The notes: a model not told the origin generated them from the letters alone. A stretch of 64,000 bases of DNA from Bacteroidota bacterium (GCA_003246455.1 QKAF01000130.1:1-64000); one strand, 5' to 3'; counted from the first letter of the stretch, positions 43,680 to 52,656 are shown. Program-made: numbers and translations.

Positions 43680-45497
43680 GTGAATAAATCCAGTTTCGGT
43701 ATCGGAGCCGTCATGCTTGCAGCGGCGGCCGTGTTCATCTATTTCGATGATCCGTTGTACGTTCGCATCATCGCCGCGATCATTTTCGTGGCCGGCGCGG
43801 TTCTTCTCTACCAGATGCTCTCGCGCGGCATGGGCGCCGGTGACGACGAAGTCTCCGAAGCGGAGGAAGAGAACACCGCAGGCGGGGAGACGCCGGCCGC
43901 GGCGCAGGGACAGTCGATGGAACAGAGCGCGGCGTCGTCCGCGGCGCGCAGCATCCCGCAGGCCCCCGTCAACGCCGCGCCGGAGGAGATTCCCTCCGAG
44001 CTCTACCGTTTCGATACGGAAACGCTGCCGCAGGACGATCCGCGCGCAGAATTCGATTTCCTCACCAATAAGCTGCTGCAGGCGGTCAAGGATCACGTCC
44101 TCGCGCACACGGTCGGATTGTACTGGATCAATCTCGACCGCGAACAGATCATCATCGGGGAATTCGTTACCGACAGCGGAAACTTCACCACGGCGCGCCG
44201 GCTGAACCTCGGCAACGACCTGATCAGCCAGGTGGGACTCGACGGCAAGCCCGTGATCATGTCCGACATTTCTCCCGCAGGCGAATCGGATCTCGTGATT
44301 TATTATGACGCTTCCGAAGGAACCCGTTCGTTCGTCGGCGTCCCGATGTACTTCGGCAGCGAGGTCATCGCGGTGCTCGCGGCGGACAGCAAGGCGCGCG
44401 ACGCGTTCGGGCTCGAAACGGTCGCGTCGCTCGGCCGCTTCACGTCGCTGATCACACTGCTGCTCGGCAGCTACAATCAGAAATTCGACCTCGCGGCCGA
44501 CGCGCGCATGCTCGCGGTGCTGGATGCGCTGCAGCATCGCATCGAAGAAAACCATGACGCGTATGGCATCGCCAGCGTCGCGGCGAAAGCGGTCACGGAA
44601 ATCATGGACTGGGACTATGTCGCGGTGGTTCTGCACAGTCCGGAGCGGAAATCGTGGATCGTCGTGAAAAGCATGGCCAAGGCCGCCAATCTCCCGTACA
44701 TCTCCGAAGGCGTCACGGTCGATATGGAGGGGTCGGTTCTGCGTGCGGCGCTCGACGGCGACAGCGGAATAATCGTGGATGCCCCGGTGACGCCCGCGTG
44801 GCGGTTTCACGAAAAAGAAGCGATCAATTCCTTCGGCCAGCTCTGCGCCGTCCCGCTGGTGACTTCGCAGGCCTATTACGGTCTCATCATCGTCGAGTAC
44901 CGCGAAACCCATCAGTACGCGAAACAGGATCTGGCCGTACTCCGCCGCATCGCCACCCGTTCCGCCCAGGCGCTGGAAGTGACCCGTCTGTACGACCACA
45001 CGCGGAAACATCTGATTGTCGATGAGGCGACGCAGACCGCCAGCCGCACGCTGCTGCTGCGCAGGCTGCGGGAGGAACAGGAACGTCTCGCCGCGATGGG
45101 CGGCAGCGCCGTGTTCTTCCTGGCTGCGATCGACAATCCGGATGAACTCGTTCAGAAGCACGGCGAGCAGGAAGTCGAGCAGGTGCTTTCCCGGATCGGC
45201 GGTACGCTGCAGGAGCACGTCAAGCCGTACGACGTCGTCGGCCGTTTCGACCGCTTCGGCTTCGGACTGCTGCTGATGCATTCTTCTCCCGAAGACGCCT
45301 ACCTCCGCGGCGAGAAAGTGCGGAAGGCCGTCGCGGGGAATGTCATCACCCATGGCGGAAGCAGCTACTCCGTCTCCGTCAGCATCGCCGGCTGCACCGT
45401 CAGCCAGAATTCCGACGTCGACCACATTCTCAAGCTCGCGCAGCAGGCGCTCGAGCGGGCGGTGGCGGACGGCGGAAACTGCGTAAAGGTCGTGTAA
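43680..45497 (+). CDS. Membrane-anchored GAF and degenerate GGDEF protein
   Basis: From GTG 43680 the 605-residue protein has two N-terminal transmembrane helices (GIGAVMLAAAAVFIYF and IIAAIIFVAGAVLLY). An Ala/Gln/Glu linker and two GAF-like sensory domains follow, at about 110-270 and 285-445. The C-terminal domain of about 150 residues has a GGDEF-like fold, but where GGDEF is expected the sequence reads VGRFDRFGFGLLL. Diguanylate cyclase activity is therefore unlikely; it may bind a ligand or a partner. It is 96 nt after the TPR gene. Confidence 0.75.
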   Translation: MNKSSFGIGAVMLAAAAVFIYFDDPLYVRIIAAIIFVAGAVLLYQMLSRGMGAGDDEVSEAEEENTAGGETPAAAQGQSMEQSAASSAARSIPQAPVNAAPEEIPSELYRFDTETLPQDDPRAEFDFLTNKLLQAVKDHVLAHTVGLYWINLDREQIIIGEFVTDSGNFTTARRLNLGNDLISQVGLDGKPVIMSDISPAGESDLVIYYDASEGTRSFVGVPMYFGSEVIAVLAADSKARDAFGLETVASLGRFTSLITLLLGSYNQKFDLAADARMLAVLDALQHRIEENHDAYGIASVAAKAVTEIMDWDYVAVVLHSPERKSWIVVKSMAKAANLPYISEGVTVDMEGSVLRAALDGDSGIIVDAPVTPAWRFHEKEAINSFGQLCAVPLVTSQAYYGLIIVEYRETHQYAKQDLAVLRRIATRSAQALEVTRLYDHTRKHLIVDEATQTASRTLLLRRLREEQERLAAMGGSAVFFLAAIDNPDELVQKHGEQEVEQVLSRIGGTLQEHVKPYDVVGRFDRFGFGLLLMHSSPEDAYLRGEKVRKAVAGNVITHGGSSYSVSVSIAGCTVSQNSDVDHILKLAQQALERAVADGGNCVKVV

Positions 45498-45851
45498 TCC
45501 TTCACGCCGCGGAAGCGGCATCTTCCCGGTCCGGCGCAGATCCCAGGCGCCGGGGTATCCGGAAACGGTTTGAAAGTTTTTTCTTATTGTTGCATATTTA
45601 AGTTTGCCCTTTCCGCGCAAGAGGAAAGGGAAAAGTCCGTTGTCACCAATCCGGCCGTTCGAGCATCATATAACGGCAGGGAAGGAATGACAAGGGCGTT
45701 GTTTGTGTTATAGCATGAGGACCGCGCACAGCGCGGATAACGGACGCGATGGTTCGCCGTTGATAATCGGCGGCGAAGAGGAAGAAACGACTGGCGCCGG
45801 ACGGCGGCAGTCGGAATGGAAACCGCAATCATATCACAATCAGGTGATTGA
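45498..45851. other. Leader region upstream of rpoD
   Basis: About 350 nt lack a gene. An 8-bp inverted repeat (CCCTTTCC and GGAAAGGG, 45607-45630) follows a TAAGTTTG element at 45599-45606 that resembles a -7 box, though no matched TTG lies at the usual distance. A long 5' leader for rpoD is possible. Confidence 0.4.
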
Positions 45852-46715
45852 GTGAGAATTTCGAAACAGTATACCAACCGGGAAAGCCAGTCGCTCGACA
45901 AGTACCTGCAGGAGATCGGCAAGGTCGATCTGCTTACGCCGGACGAAGAGATTGAACTCGCGAAGAAGATCAAGGGCGGTGGCGGCGGAGCGCAGCTTGC
46001 GCTCGAGAAGCTGACCAAGGCCAATCTTCGTTTCGTGGTTTCCGTGGCGAAGCAGTATCAGAACCAGGGCCTGTCGCTGGGCGATCTGATCAACGAGGGG
46101 AATCTCGGTTTGATCAAGGCAGCGAAGCGGTTCGACGAAACCCGCGGCTTCAAGTTCATTTCCTACGCCGTGTGGTGGATCCGCCAGTCCATTCTCCAGG
46201 CCCTCGCAGAGCAGTCGCGCATCGTGCGCCTCCCGCTCAACCGCGTCGGCGCGCTCAACAAGATCGGCAAGAAATTCAGCGAGCTCGAACAGAGCTACGA
46301 GCGCGAGCCGAGCGCGAGCGAACTGGCCGAAGAGCTGGACATGACATTGTTCGAGGTTGCCGACACCCTGAAAATCTCAGGCCGTCACATTTCGGTGGAC
46401 GCGCCGTTCGCGCAGGGTGAAGACAACCGGCTGCTCGATGTCATTCAGGACGATCGCCAGCCCAATCCCGACAACACGCTGATGACCGAATCGCTGAAGG
46501 TGGAGGTGCGACGCGCCCTTGCCACGCTCAGCGAGCGTGAAGCTGAGGTCATCCGCCTGTATTTCGGTCTTGATCGAGAGCATTCCCTGACGCTGGAGGA
46601 GATCGGCGAAAAATTCAATCTGACCCGCGAACGCGTGCGCCAGATCAAGGAAAAGGCCATCCGCCGCCTCCGCCACGCTTCCCGCAGCAAGCAGCTGCGC
46701 AGCTATCTCGGCTGA
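45852..46715 (+). CDS. rpoD: Primary RNA polymerase sigma factor (RpoD/SigA)
   Basis: The 287-residue sigma-70 factor is the short Bacteroidota-type primary sigma without region 1.1. It starts [20 protein letters not shown]. Region 2 reads [24 protein letters not shown] residues and [17 protein letters not shown]. Region 4 has [20 protein letters not shown] and [18 protein letters not shown]. The start is a GTG at 45852. A strong terminator follows. Confidence 0.96.
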   Translation: MRISKQYTNRESQSLDKYLQEIGKVDLLTPDEEIELAKKIKGGGGGAQLALEKLTKANLRFVVSVAKQYQNQGLSLGDLINEGNLGLIKAAKRFDETRGFKFISYAVWWIRQSILQALAEQSRIVRLPLNRVGALNKIGKKFSELEQSYEREPSASELAEELDMTLFEVADTLKISGRHISVDAPFAQGEDNRLLDVIQDDRQPNPDNTLMTESLKVEVRRALATLSEREAEVIRLYFGLDREHSLTLEEIGEKFNLTRERVRQIKEKAIRRLRHASRSKQLRSYLG

Positions 46716-46739
46716 CGTACATATCGGTTTTACTTTTGG

Positions 46740-46770
46740 CGTCCCGTCCCAGCGACGGGACGTTTTTTTT
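46740..46770 (+). terminator. Rho-independent terminator of rpoD
   Basis: Stem CGTCCCGTC/GACGGGACG with a CCAGC loop is followed by eight Ts. Confidence 0.93.
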
Positions 46771-46915
46771 GGCCGCCTTCGTGTGCAGCTCGCGGACTCC
46801 GGCGAGGGAGGCAGGGTAAAAATCCTTCCATGAGCCGAATGGGGATTGAGAGTTTGTGATTCAATGGCTATACTTAGCCCTTGTGGATCGCAGATGTTTC
46901 ACTATGGAGACCTCA

Positions 46916-47107
46916 ATGAAGAAGGTTGTGCTACCATTATCTGAACGATTCACTGTTCACGCCACGGCCCTTATCAACAAGGTGCATCAGGATCGACAGC
47001 GCAAGCTGCGAGACGTGCAGATGGACACCATCATGCTGGCGCGCAACATGAATTTTTCGCTCAGGCAGGCAGACGAGAAGACGCTGCAGCAGCGCGTCGG
47101 CCTGTAA
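46916..47107 (+). CDS. Small basic protein of unknown function
   Basis: The predicted 63-residue protein starts MKKVVLPLSERFTVHATALI and ends with a Gln/Arg-rich helix (SLRQADEKTLQQRVGL). GGAG lies 6 nt before ATG 46916. An ATG at 46904 would add four residues. It has no transmembrane segment or cysteine. It stands alone between the rpoD terminator and another strong terminator, which suggests its own transcription unit. The family was not recognised. Confidence 0.5.
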   Translation: MKKVVLPLSERFTVHATALINKVHQDRQRKLRDVQMDTIMLARNMNFSLRQADEKTLQQRVGL

Positions 47108-47134
47108 CACTTCAACCTGTTTTTATGTGGATAG

Positions 47135-47166
47135 CACCCCGTCCCTGCAAGGCGGGGTGTTTTTTT
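47135..47166 (+). terminator. Rho-independent terminator of the 63-aa gene
   Basis: Stem CACCCCG/CGGGGTG closes an 11-nt loop and is followed by a run of seven Ts. Confidence 0.88.
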
Positions 47167-47281
47167 GCGCGCGCTGACGCCGCACCCGCGCCGTCGCCGC
47201 ACGGACCGGTGGCGGGAAGAAGGAACCGCGGGCGCGATCGGAGCGTACACATCCTTCTGTGCACTGATCAAGGAGGAAGTC

Positions 47282-48376
47282 ATGGCCACACACTCCGCTG
47301 TTCTGATTTTTGCGGTCGCGCTTCTGGCGGCGCCGCAGCCGCAGGCCGTCATCGACAGGACTGCCGTGCCGCGCCGCGCGTCGGACATCGACCGCGATCC
47401 TCCCCCGTACCGCGACCGGGAACGAAGACCGGTTGTGCTGAAAGACGATGCGCTGGTCTTCACCGAACGGTTTTCTCTCCGATTCCAGCGTACGCTGCGC
47501 ATTCCCGATGACGGGAAGACGTATCCCCTGCCTCCGGGGCTGGGCAGTTTTCCCGTGTACCGCGTCAGGGATTTTCCGGACGTCGTGCCGGAGGACTGGG
47601 ATCGCGAGAAAGGATATTTCATACCCATGTATCAGCGTGAGGCGATGTGGATCGATTTCGACGGGACGTCGTGGAAGCCGAACGCGGTGAAAGTCGGCGT
47701 GGGACAGGTCGATGCCGTGAGCGGAGCCGAGTGGAGTCTCGAACTGACCGCGCACCCGCAGAACTATGTGGTCGTACCCGATCAGCCCTGGCTCGACGGA
47801 ATCAAGTCGGGTGATGGAACGATCCGGCAGTTTATCGCCGTCCCTCTCGGCTCGGGCTACTCGGTCGAGGCGCAGGTCACGGGACGCGAAAGCGACGGCG
47901 CGCTGCGCATCGCCGTATTCGAACCGCGTCCGGGACGGTTTCCGGACCAGCCCCCCGAACATCTGCTGCCCGTGCTCTCACGGAACCCTGCGGCAATGAA
48001 AATGGACCTGCAGGACGGGGCAATGGGACTCGGCGCCGGCGGACAGATGAAGCAGAAGGTTTATGAGGACCGCTACGGGTACGACACGTGGCTGCGGGAA
48101 GAGCCGCAGGAAGTCATTCTCTACCTGATCAACAGCGAGCAATTCGAGGAGATCACGGGACGAAAGCCTCCGGATACCCCGGTCGACGCCGCGACATACA
48201 CATCCTATGGATATCCCTGGTTCGATCTGTATGACGAGCATCTCGCCGATCTGTCGCCCTCGCGCACTCTCGGCTCCGTGAAAAGCGCGGGAGAGCTGGA
48301 CCGCGAGAGGGGTAACGGCAGTCCGCACGACAGCAGCCTCGTCGTGCCGGATTCACTGATCATCAAGCTCCATTAG
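47282..48376 (+). CDS. Secreted protein of unknown function
   Basis: From ATG 47282, preceded by AGGAGG at a good distance, the 364-residue product begins with a signal peptide (AVLIFAVALLAAPQPQAV). An Arg/Pro/Asp-rich segment and a beta-rich body follow, containing MWIDFDGTSWKPNAVKVGVG and QVTGRESDGALRIAVF. The C-terminal half has VYEDRYGYDTWLREEPQEV. No cysteines are conspicuous and no T9SS tail is seen. I do not recognise the family. Confidence 0.72.
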   Translation: MATHSAVLIFAVALLAAPQPQAVIDRTAVPRRASDIDRDPPPYRDRERRPVVLKDDALVFTERFSLRFQRTLRIPDDGKTYPLPPGLGSFPVYRVRDFPDVVPEDWDREKGYFIPMYQREAMWIDFDGTSWKPNAVKVGVGQVDAVSGAEWSLELTAHPQNYVVVPDQPWLDGIKSGDGTIRQFIAVPLGSGYSVEAQVTGRESDGALRIAVFEPRPGRFPDQPPEHLLPVLSRNPAAMKMDLQDGAMGLGAGGQMKQKVYEDRYGYDTWLREEPQEVILYLINSEQFEEITGRKPPDTPVDAATYTSYGYPWFDLYDEHLADLSPSRTLGSVKSAGELDRERGNGSPHDSSLVVPDSLIIKLH

Positions 48377-48452
48377 TGCGACCGGTTTTGTCGCACGGTC
48401 CGTGTTCCGTACTTTTGACTACGGTACGAACACGCATACAAGGAGTACATAC

Positions 48453-48731
48453 ATGGCTGAAATCACCTGTTCCCGCTGTGGGGAGACAAAGGAAGCGGTA
48501 CAGAACACCGCGTTTTATCGCGGGGAAATCCGTGAGAAGCTGCTGGCTCATGCCTGTCAGGATTGCTGGGGCGACTGGATCAAAATGCAGATCATGCTCA
48601 TCAACGAGTACCGTCTCAACCTCATGGATCCGAACACGGACGAATTTCTCAACAAACAGATCCTCGCCTTCTTCAAGCTCGACGAAAGCAGTGACGTCGC
48701 TTCCGTCGACTTCGTTCCCCCGGCGAACTGA
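48453..48731 (+). CDS. YggX-like protein with two CxxC pairs
   Basis: The 92-residue product from ATG 48453 (AAGGAG upstream) matches Fe(2+)-trafficking/oxidative damage protein YggX in its core: WGDWIKMQIMLINEYRLNL and LNKQILAFF. Unlike classic YggX, it carries CSRCGE near the N-terminus and CQDCW before the core, a likely zinc or iron site. Role inferred: protection of labile iron or Fe-S clusters. It stands alone with a terminator after it. Confidence 0.8.
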   Translation: MAEITCSRCGETKEAVQNTAFYRGEIREKLLAHACQDCWGDWIKMQIMLINEYRLNLMDPNTDEFLNKQILAFFKLDESSDVASVDFVPPAN

Positions 48732-48810
48732 CCTGCGGGGATGCAGTAACGGCAGAGACAGTATCGATGACGCTGACGGAGGAGTAATTACTTCTCGTGG
48801 AAAGCCGAAA

Positions 48811-48847
48811 AAAAGGGGCCGGTTCATAAAACGAACCGGCCCCTTTT
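48811..48847 (+). terminator. Terminator after the YggX-like gene
   Basis: An 11-bp stem GGGGCCGGTTC/GAACCGGCCCC with an A-run before and a T-run after can work in both directions. Confidence 0.9.
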
Positions 48848-48912
48848 GCATTCACGTCTTCCATGAGTCTTGGAAGCAGTGAGTGGGACCTGCAGGACCT
48901 GGACCCGGGTCC
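48848..48912. repeat. Decayed copy of tRNA-Ile 3' end and flank (left repeat)
   Basis: These 65 bases align with 50221-50285, the 3' half of tRNA-Ile(CAU) plus its downstream hairpin, with about a dozen mismatches. Shared blocks include CTTGGAAGCAG and CCTGCAGGAC. The T-stem is disrupted, so it is not a working tRNA. It bounds the FkbM cassette on the left, as an attachment site would. Confidence 0.75.
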
Positions 48913-49017
48913 ATAACCCCCGCAACTTGATCAGTGTTCGGCGTAAGGGAACGCTGGCCTCTCTCATGTGTCTTGCTTCTGGTAAACGCCAACGGAGAAA
49001 CAGTCCCACAGGGATCA

Positions 49018-49917
49018 ATGAGACTAACCATGAGCGGGATACCGAATCTGACAGGTTGGAATTCAGAGGAACATATTTTGAAGACTCGCACAAAGATCTT
49101 GATCGCCCATCTCGTCTACAAAACGCTCTCACTGTTTGGCGTATCACCCAAGCGTGTCATCAGCAGGAACGGAGTGAAATACGAGGTCGATCTTGCGGAA
49201 GGGATCGATTTGTCCCTTTTCTTGACCGGCTCGTTCCAGAAACACGTTTCACGCAGCACACACTACAAGCTCCCTGACGATGCGGTCATCATTGATGTTG
49301 GAGCCAACATCGGTTCAGTCTGTCTCCATTTTCCTCTCCGGTACCCTGATTCTATGGTCTACGCCGTTGAACCATCGGAGTTTGCCATGCGGAAGCTGAA
49401 AAGGAACATCGAACTGAATCCGACGATCCAGAATAGGATCGTCCCTTCTCAGTACTTTGTCTCCAGTACCTCATGTGAAAGCAGCGTACGATCAATGAGT
49501 GCAAGCTGGCAAATTGACGACCTGCATCGCCCCAACAGACATCCGGTGCATTTTGGGATACAGACGACGGAGACAGTCGAGACAATCACCCTTGATGACT
49601 TTATTGGGATCAATGCTCTTGAGAAACTCGACTTCATCAAGATTGACACGGACGGTCATGAATTGCCGGTGTTGGAGGGAGCATCCAATGTGCTTCGGCT
49701 GCTTCGACCCGTCGTCGTTTTCGAGATGATGTCCTGTACTCTCGATGAATCCCCAGACGAGTTCAAGCGTTGTGAACGGATTCTCCTTGATCACGAGTAT
49801 GTACTCTATGATGCTGTGACAGAAAAGCCAGTTACATCAGTGACAATTCTTGATTTTGTACCAAAGGCAGGCAGTACCGATATCCTTGCAATTCCAAAGG
49901 AGCAAGTCTCATCCTGA
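49018..49917 (+). CDS. FkbM-family methyltransferase
   Basis: The predicted 299-residue protein is an FkbM-type S-adenosylmethionine-dependent methyltransferase. The SAM motif is DAVIIDVGANIGSVCLHFP, followed by VYAVEPSEFAMRKLKRNI. The family-typical acidic motif is DFIKIDTDGHELPVLEGA. Related enzymes methylate sugars or lipids, often in surface polysaccharide clusters. The base composition is visibly more AT-rich than neighbouring genes, which suggests transfer. ATG 49018 has AGGG upstream; ATG 49030 is an alternative. No glycan genes are adjacent. Confidence 0.85.
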   Translation: MRLTMSGIPNLTGWNSEEHILKTRTKILIAHLVYKTLSLFGVSPKRVISRNGVKYEVDLAEGIDLSLFLTGSFQKHVSRSTHYKLPDDAVIIDVGANIGSVCLHFPLRYPDSMVYAVEPSEFAMRKLKRNIELNPTIQNRIVPSQYFVSSTSCESSVRSMSASWQIDDLHRPNRHPVHFGIQTTETVETITLDDFIGINALEKLDFIKIDTDGHELPVLEGASNVLRLLRPVVVFEMMSCTLDESPDEFKRCERILLDHEYVLYDAVTEKPVTSVTILDFVPKAGSTDILAIPKEQVSS

Positions 49918-50181
49918 ACATCACGCCCATCTCTGTCAGATTTCAAGTTTCCACTTTTCGAGAGACGGTGCTGGCAGACGGGACACACGGAGGATTGACG
50001 CTTGCCCATCCGAGAGCGCAAAGGCAGTCGGTGGCGGGACATTCGAGCATGTGAAATCATCCCCGTGAAGACCAGCGACAGGTCAACTGTTCCCAGACTG
50101 TTCCCAAACGAATGTCGCTCGAAGTCGCATCCAGAACCGACACACAGGCAGAACTGGTCGAGGCAGGGCAGGTGCCGCTGG
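49918..50181. other. Intergenic part of the FkbM cassette
   Basis: No credible gene. A frame near 50002-50060 encodes PIRERKGSRWRDIRA, which vaguely resembles the first residues of tyrosine recombinases, but it soon ends and lacks catalytic residues. At most it is a decayed fragment. Confidence 0.35.
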
Positions 50182-50215
50182 AAAAACGAAGAGCGGAACC
50201 GCATGGATTCCGCTC
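50182..50215 (-). terminator. Terminator of tRNA-Ile
   Basis: On the minus strand, stem GAGCGGAA/TTCCGCTC with a 9-nt loop is followed by a short T-rich stretch. It lies downstream of the tRNA. Confidence 0.7.
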
Positions 50216-50231
50216 ATTCTTGCATTCACTG

Positions 50232-50250
50232 CTTCCAAGAGCCTTGGAAG
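50232..50250. repeat. Hairpin next to the tRNA 3' end
   Basis: CTTCCAAG-AGC-CTTGGAAG is a perfect 8-bp hairpin 8 nt beyond the tRNA 3' end. The left repeat carries a damaged copy of it. Confidence 0.7.
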
Positions 50251-50257
50251 CAGAGAG

Positions 50258-50331
50258 TGGGCCCTGCAGGACTTGAACCTGCGACCAATGGATTATGAGT
50301 CCACCGCTCTAACCAACTGAGCTAAGGGCCC
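50258..50331 (-). tRNA. tRNA-Ile(CAU)
   Basis: This 74-nt tRNA has a 7-bp acceptor stem (GGGCCCT with AGGGCCC), D-loop AGTTGGTTA, anticodon loop CTCATAA and T-loop TTCAAGT. The anticodon is CAU. Acceptor and D-arm resemble the minor isoleucine tRNA whose C34 is changed to lysidine by TilS, so it reads AUA rather than AUG. CCA is not encoded. Confidence 0.92.
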
Positions 50332-50502
50332 GACAGACATGCAATCTACCGCAGAATACGGCGAAAATCAATGCGCGGGCGCCCGGTGTGATGAAGGCGG
50401 AAGATCGGCGTCGATGTCCGCACTCCCCGATATGCATTGCGCCGGGCAGGGTGATTTCGTAAGTTAATCCGATTGACAACTCTTTTTCGCAGGAGCAGGA
50501 AC

Positions 50503-50766
50503 ATGGCAGACCAGGCAGTACTCGAATCGCAGATCGAAGATACGATTGAGAATCAGATTCGTCCGTACATCGAGGCAGACGGCGGGCGCATCACGTTCAT
50601 AGAGATGAAAGACAACATCGTGTTCGTGGAACTGGCCGGTGCGTGCGGTACCTGTCCTTCGGCCCAGATGACGCTCAAGGGCGGTGTCGAAGCCATCCTC
50701 AAGCGCCGCTTCCCGGAAATCGTATCTGTCGAACTCGCGCGATCCGAGACGACCTTTTTCGGCTGA
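50503..50766 (+). CDS. NifU C-terminal domain (Fe-S scaffold) protein
   Basis: The 87-residue protein has the NifU/NfuA-type Fe-S scaffold domain with a CxxC site: IRPYIEADGGRITFIEM then ACGTCPSAQMTLKGGVEA. It carries or transfers iron-sulfur clusters to apoproteins. AGGAGC is well placed before ATG 50503. It lies opposite in direction to the tRNA. Confidence 0.93.
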   Translation: MADQAVLESQIEDTIENQIRPYIEADGGRITFIEMKDNIVFVELAGACGTCPSAQMTLKGGVEAILKRRFPEIVSVELARSETTFFG

Positions 50767-50849
50767 GTCCGCCCGACGGGCGCAGCGTTCCCTTCCCGTA
50801 TCCACGCCCTTGTCCTCCACGGCAGGGGCGTTCTGTTGAAAGGACTTCC

Positions 50850-51392
50850 ATGCGCTATTCCGTTTTGCTGCTGCTTTTCTTTTTCGCTGCCGCCGCGCAG
50901 GCGCAGCCGCTTTCTCATGGAGTGAAGCCCGGGGGATTCGACGGCATGCAGACGCCGACCGACCGGGCGGCGGCGCTCAATTCCCCGCTCGAGGTGCACT
51001 ATCCCGACAGCGCCATGCAGGCACAGCGTCAGGGAGTAACCGTGGTCGCGGCCTGGATCGACGCGAAGGGCTTCGTGCCCTATGCCGAGGTGCAGAAGGG
51101 ATCGGGCCACCCGGATCTCGACACCGAGGCGCTGCGGGCAGTGCTGGACGGAGACTTCAAACCGGCGTGGCGCGATGGCAAGCCGTGCGCGTCGCGGGTC
51201 AGCGTGCCCGTGGAATTCCGCCTTCAGCGCAGCAGGGACGAATACGACGCAGTCAAGAGCGACGAACAGCTGCAGCAGGAATCGGATGAACTCCGACGGG
51301 CTCGACAGATGCTGGAGGAGGAACAGCGGCAGCTGGAAGAGGAGATCCGGCGCATGAAAGAGGAATCCGAAAAGAAGAAAACGCGCAAATAG
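50850..51392 (+). CDS. Secreted TonB C-terminal-like protein
   Basis: A signal peptide (YSVLLLLFFFAAAAQAQP) precedes a TonB-C-like domain at about 50-115 (VTVVAAWIDAKGFVPYAEV and FKPAWRDGKPCASRVSVPVE). A coiled-coil tail rich in Glu, Arg and Lys runs to the end. With no N-terminal Pro-rich spanner it is not a classical TonB; it may bind an envelope partner. AAAGGA lies just before ATG 50850, and a terminator follows. Confidence 0.85.
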   Translation: MRYSVLLLLFFFAAAAQAQPLSHGVKPGGFDGMQTPTDRAAALNSPLEVHYPDSAMQAQRQGVTVVAAWIDAKGFVPYAEVQKGSGHPDLDTEALRAVLDGDFKPAWRDGKPCASRVSVPVEFRLQRSRDEYDAVKSDEQLQQESDELRRARQMLEEEQRQLEEEIRRMKEESEKKKTRK

Positions 51393-51393
51393 A

Positions 51394-51419
51394 GAAAGGC
51401 GGGCATGTGCCCGCCTTTC
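51394..51419 (+). terminator. Terminator after the TonB-C gene
   Basis: GAAAGGCGGGCA and its complement form a 12-bp stem with a TG centre, immediately downstream of the stop codon. Confidence 0.85.
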
Positions 51420-51520
51420 CTGTGCTGAAGGCTGTGATGTGCTTCGGGTTCAGCGTCTCAGCAGGAACGGAAAGTACCGATTGCGAGCCAGGGATGCATA
51501 CCGACGGGACGCATCGCGTG

Positions 51521-52507
51521 TTACCGGGTCAGGAGGATGCGGCGCGTGGCACGAGCACTTCCGGCGGATACCTGCCAGAGATAGACGCCCGGGGGAAGCG
51601 TGCCGGTGGGAACGGAGATGTCATATGTTCCGCGTTCGCGCTGTCCGAGCGAGGTCGGAGCAATGACCTCGCGTCCGAGCAGGTCTGTCATGCGCCACTG
51701 CAGCGCCGCTGCGCGGTCGGTGCTGACGGACATCGTAAGCACCGAGCCCGCAGCGGAGGGAGCTGGATGCACGGATTCAACGGTGAGCGCGACGGCCATG
51801 TCACGGAGCGGCCGTACGGACGTCACATCGCTGTAGTGGAAGTAATTGAAATTCGCCTGCTCGGGCAATGCTGTCGCCACCATGCCGTCGCCATTGGCCG
51901 CCTGCAGACCGATACGCGGTTCGGTCGCTGGGAAGGCGATGGTCTCGGTGGCAAAGGAATTCCAGCTCGTCCAGCCCGTCACGTCCGAATTCACCTGATA
52001 CGACGCCGAGAATTCGTTCGTGCTCTCTCTCTTCAGGCGAAGGCGGAATTCCAGAAGGGGGTCTTCAAGCGTCCCGACCTCGGCTTCTGCGTACCTGAAG
52101 CTTGGGACGCCGTCGACTTCCCATTCCATCCAGATATCGTTGTGGCCGTCATGGATACCGCGCGAGATGCGGATATAATTGTCGTCGTCGACATAGTACA
52201 GCAGGCCGGCGTTGCGCAGCGTCCAGTACGGGGTAAATCGCAGTTCCGTATCCATCATGAAATCGCGCGTTCCCGGAAGCGGCTGCAGGAGCATGTTCCG
52301 TACGTTGTTGAAGAGGCGCGTGTTGAGCGCGCCGCGCTCGGTCCAGATCGTGAGTGCCCCGCCGCCGAGTCGCCAGTTGGACGGAGATTCGCGTACCCAG
52401 CTCCAGCCGGTGTTCAGGGCATCCTCATCGAAGTCGTCGCTGAACTGCGCGCGCAGCGAAACGGTGCAGGTCAGCAGCAGCACGGCCAGTATGATATACG
52501 TTTTCAT
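51521..52507 (-). CDS. Secreted beta-sandwich protein with T9SS-like tail
   Basis: The 328-residue product from ATG 52507 (GGAGGAAGG just upstream) has a signal peptide, YIILAVLLLTCTVSLRAQ. A concanavalin-like domain follows (DDFDEDALNTGWSWVRES and LLYYVDDDNYIRISRGIHDG), as in glycan-binding or DUF1349-type proteins. The C-terminus, LQWRMTDLLGREV then GVYLWQVSAGSA and RRILLTR, matches a T9SS sorting domain. It is predicted to be surface-located. Confidence 0.8.
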   Translation of the reverse strand: MKTYIILAVLLLTCTVSLRAQFSDDFDEDALNTGWSWVRESPSNWRLGGGALTIWTERGALNTRLFNNVRNMLLQPLPGTRDFMMDTELRFTPYWTLRNAGLLYYVDDDNYIRISRGIHDGHNDIWMEWEVDGVPSFRYAEAEVGTLEDPLLEFRLRLKRESTNEFSASYQVNSDVTGWTSWNSFATETIAFPATEPRIGLQAANGDGMVATALPEQANFNYFHYSDVTSVRPLRDMAVALTVESVHPAPSAAGSVLTMSVSTDRAAALQWRMTDLLGREVIAPTSLGQRERGTYDISVPTGTLPPGVYLWQVSAGSARATRRILLTR

Positions 52508-52656
52508 GATCCTTCCTCCACGGGGATTGATGAATGCCGCGCGGGCGGCGTGGCGGTCAAGCAGGAGACACACCAGGCGGAGGATCGTTCCCTCGCTTTT
52601 GCTCTTGCGGAAGATTTTGCTCTGACGTAGTATGAGGAAACCTATCACTGTCCGAC

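Noticed and set aside
50002..50064. Tyrosine integrase remnant beside the tRNA
   Set aside because: Only a short stretch is vaguely similar to an integrase N-terminus; no catalytic Arg-His-Arg-Tyr region exists.
49806..50204. Minus-strand frame overlapping the fkbM 3' end
   Set aside because: Low-complexity, no homology recognised and it would overlap the better supported methyltransferase.
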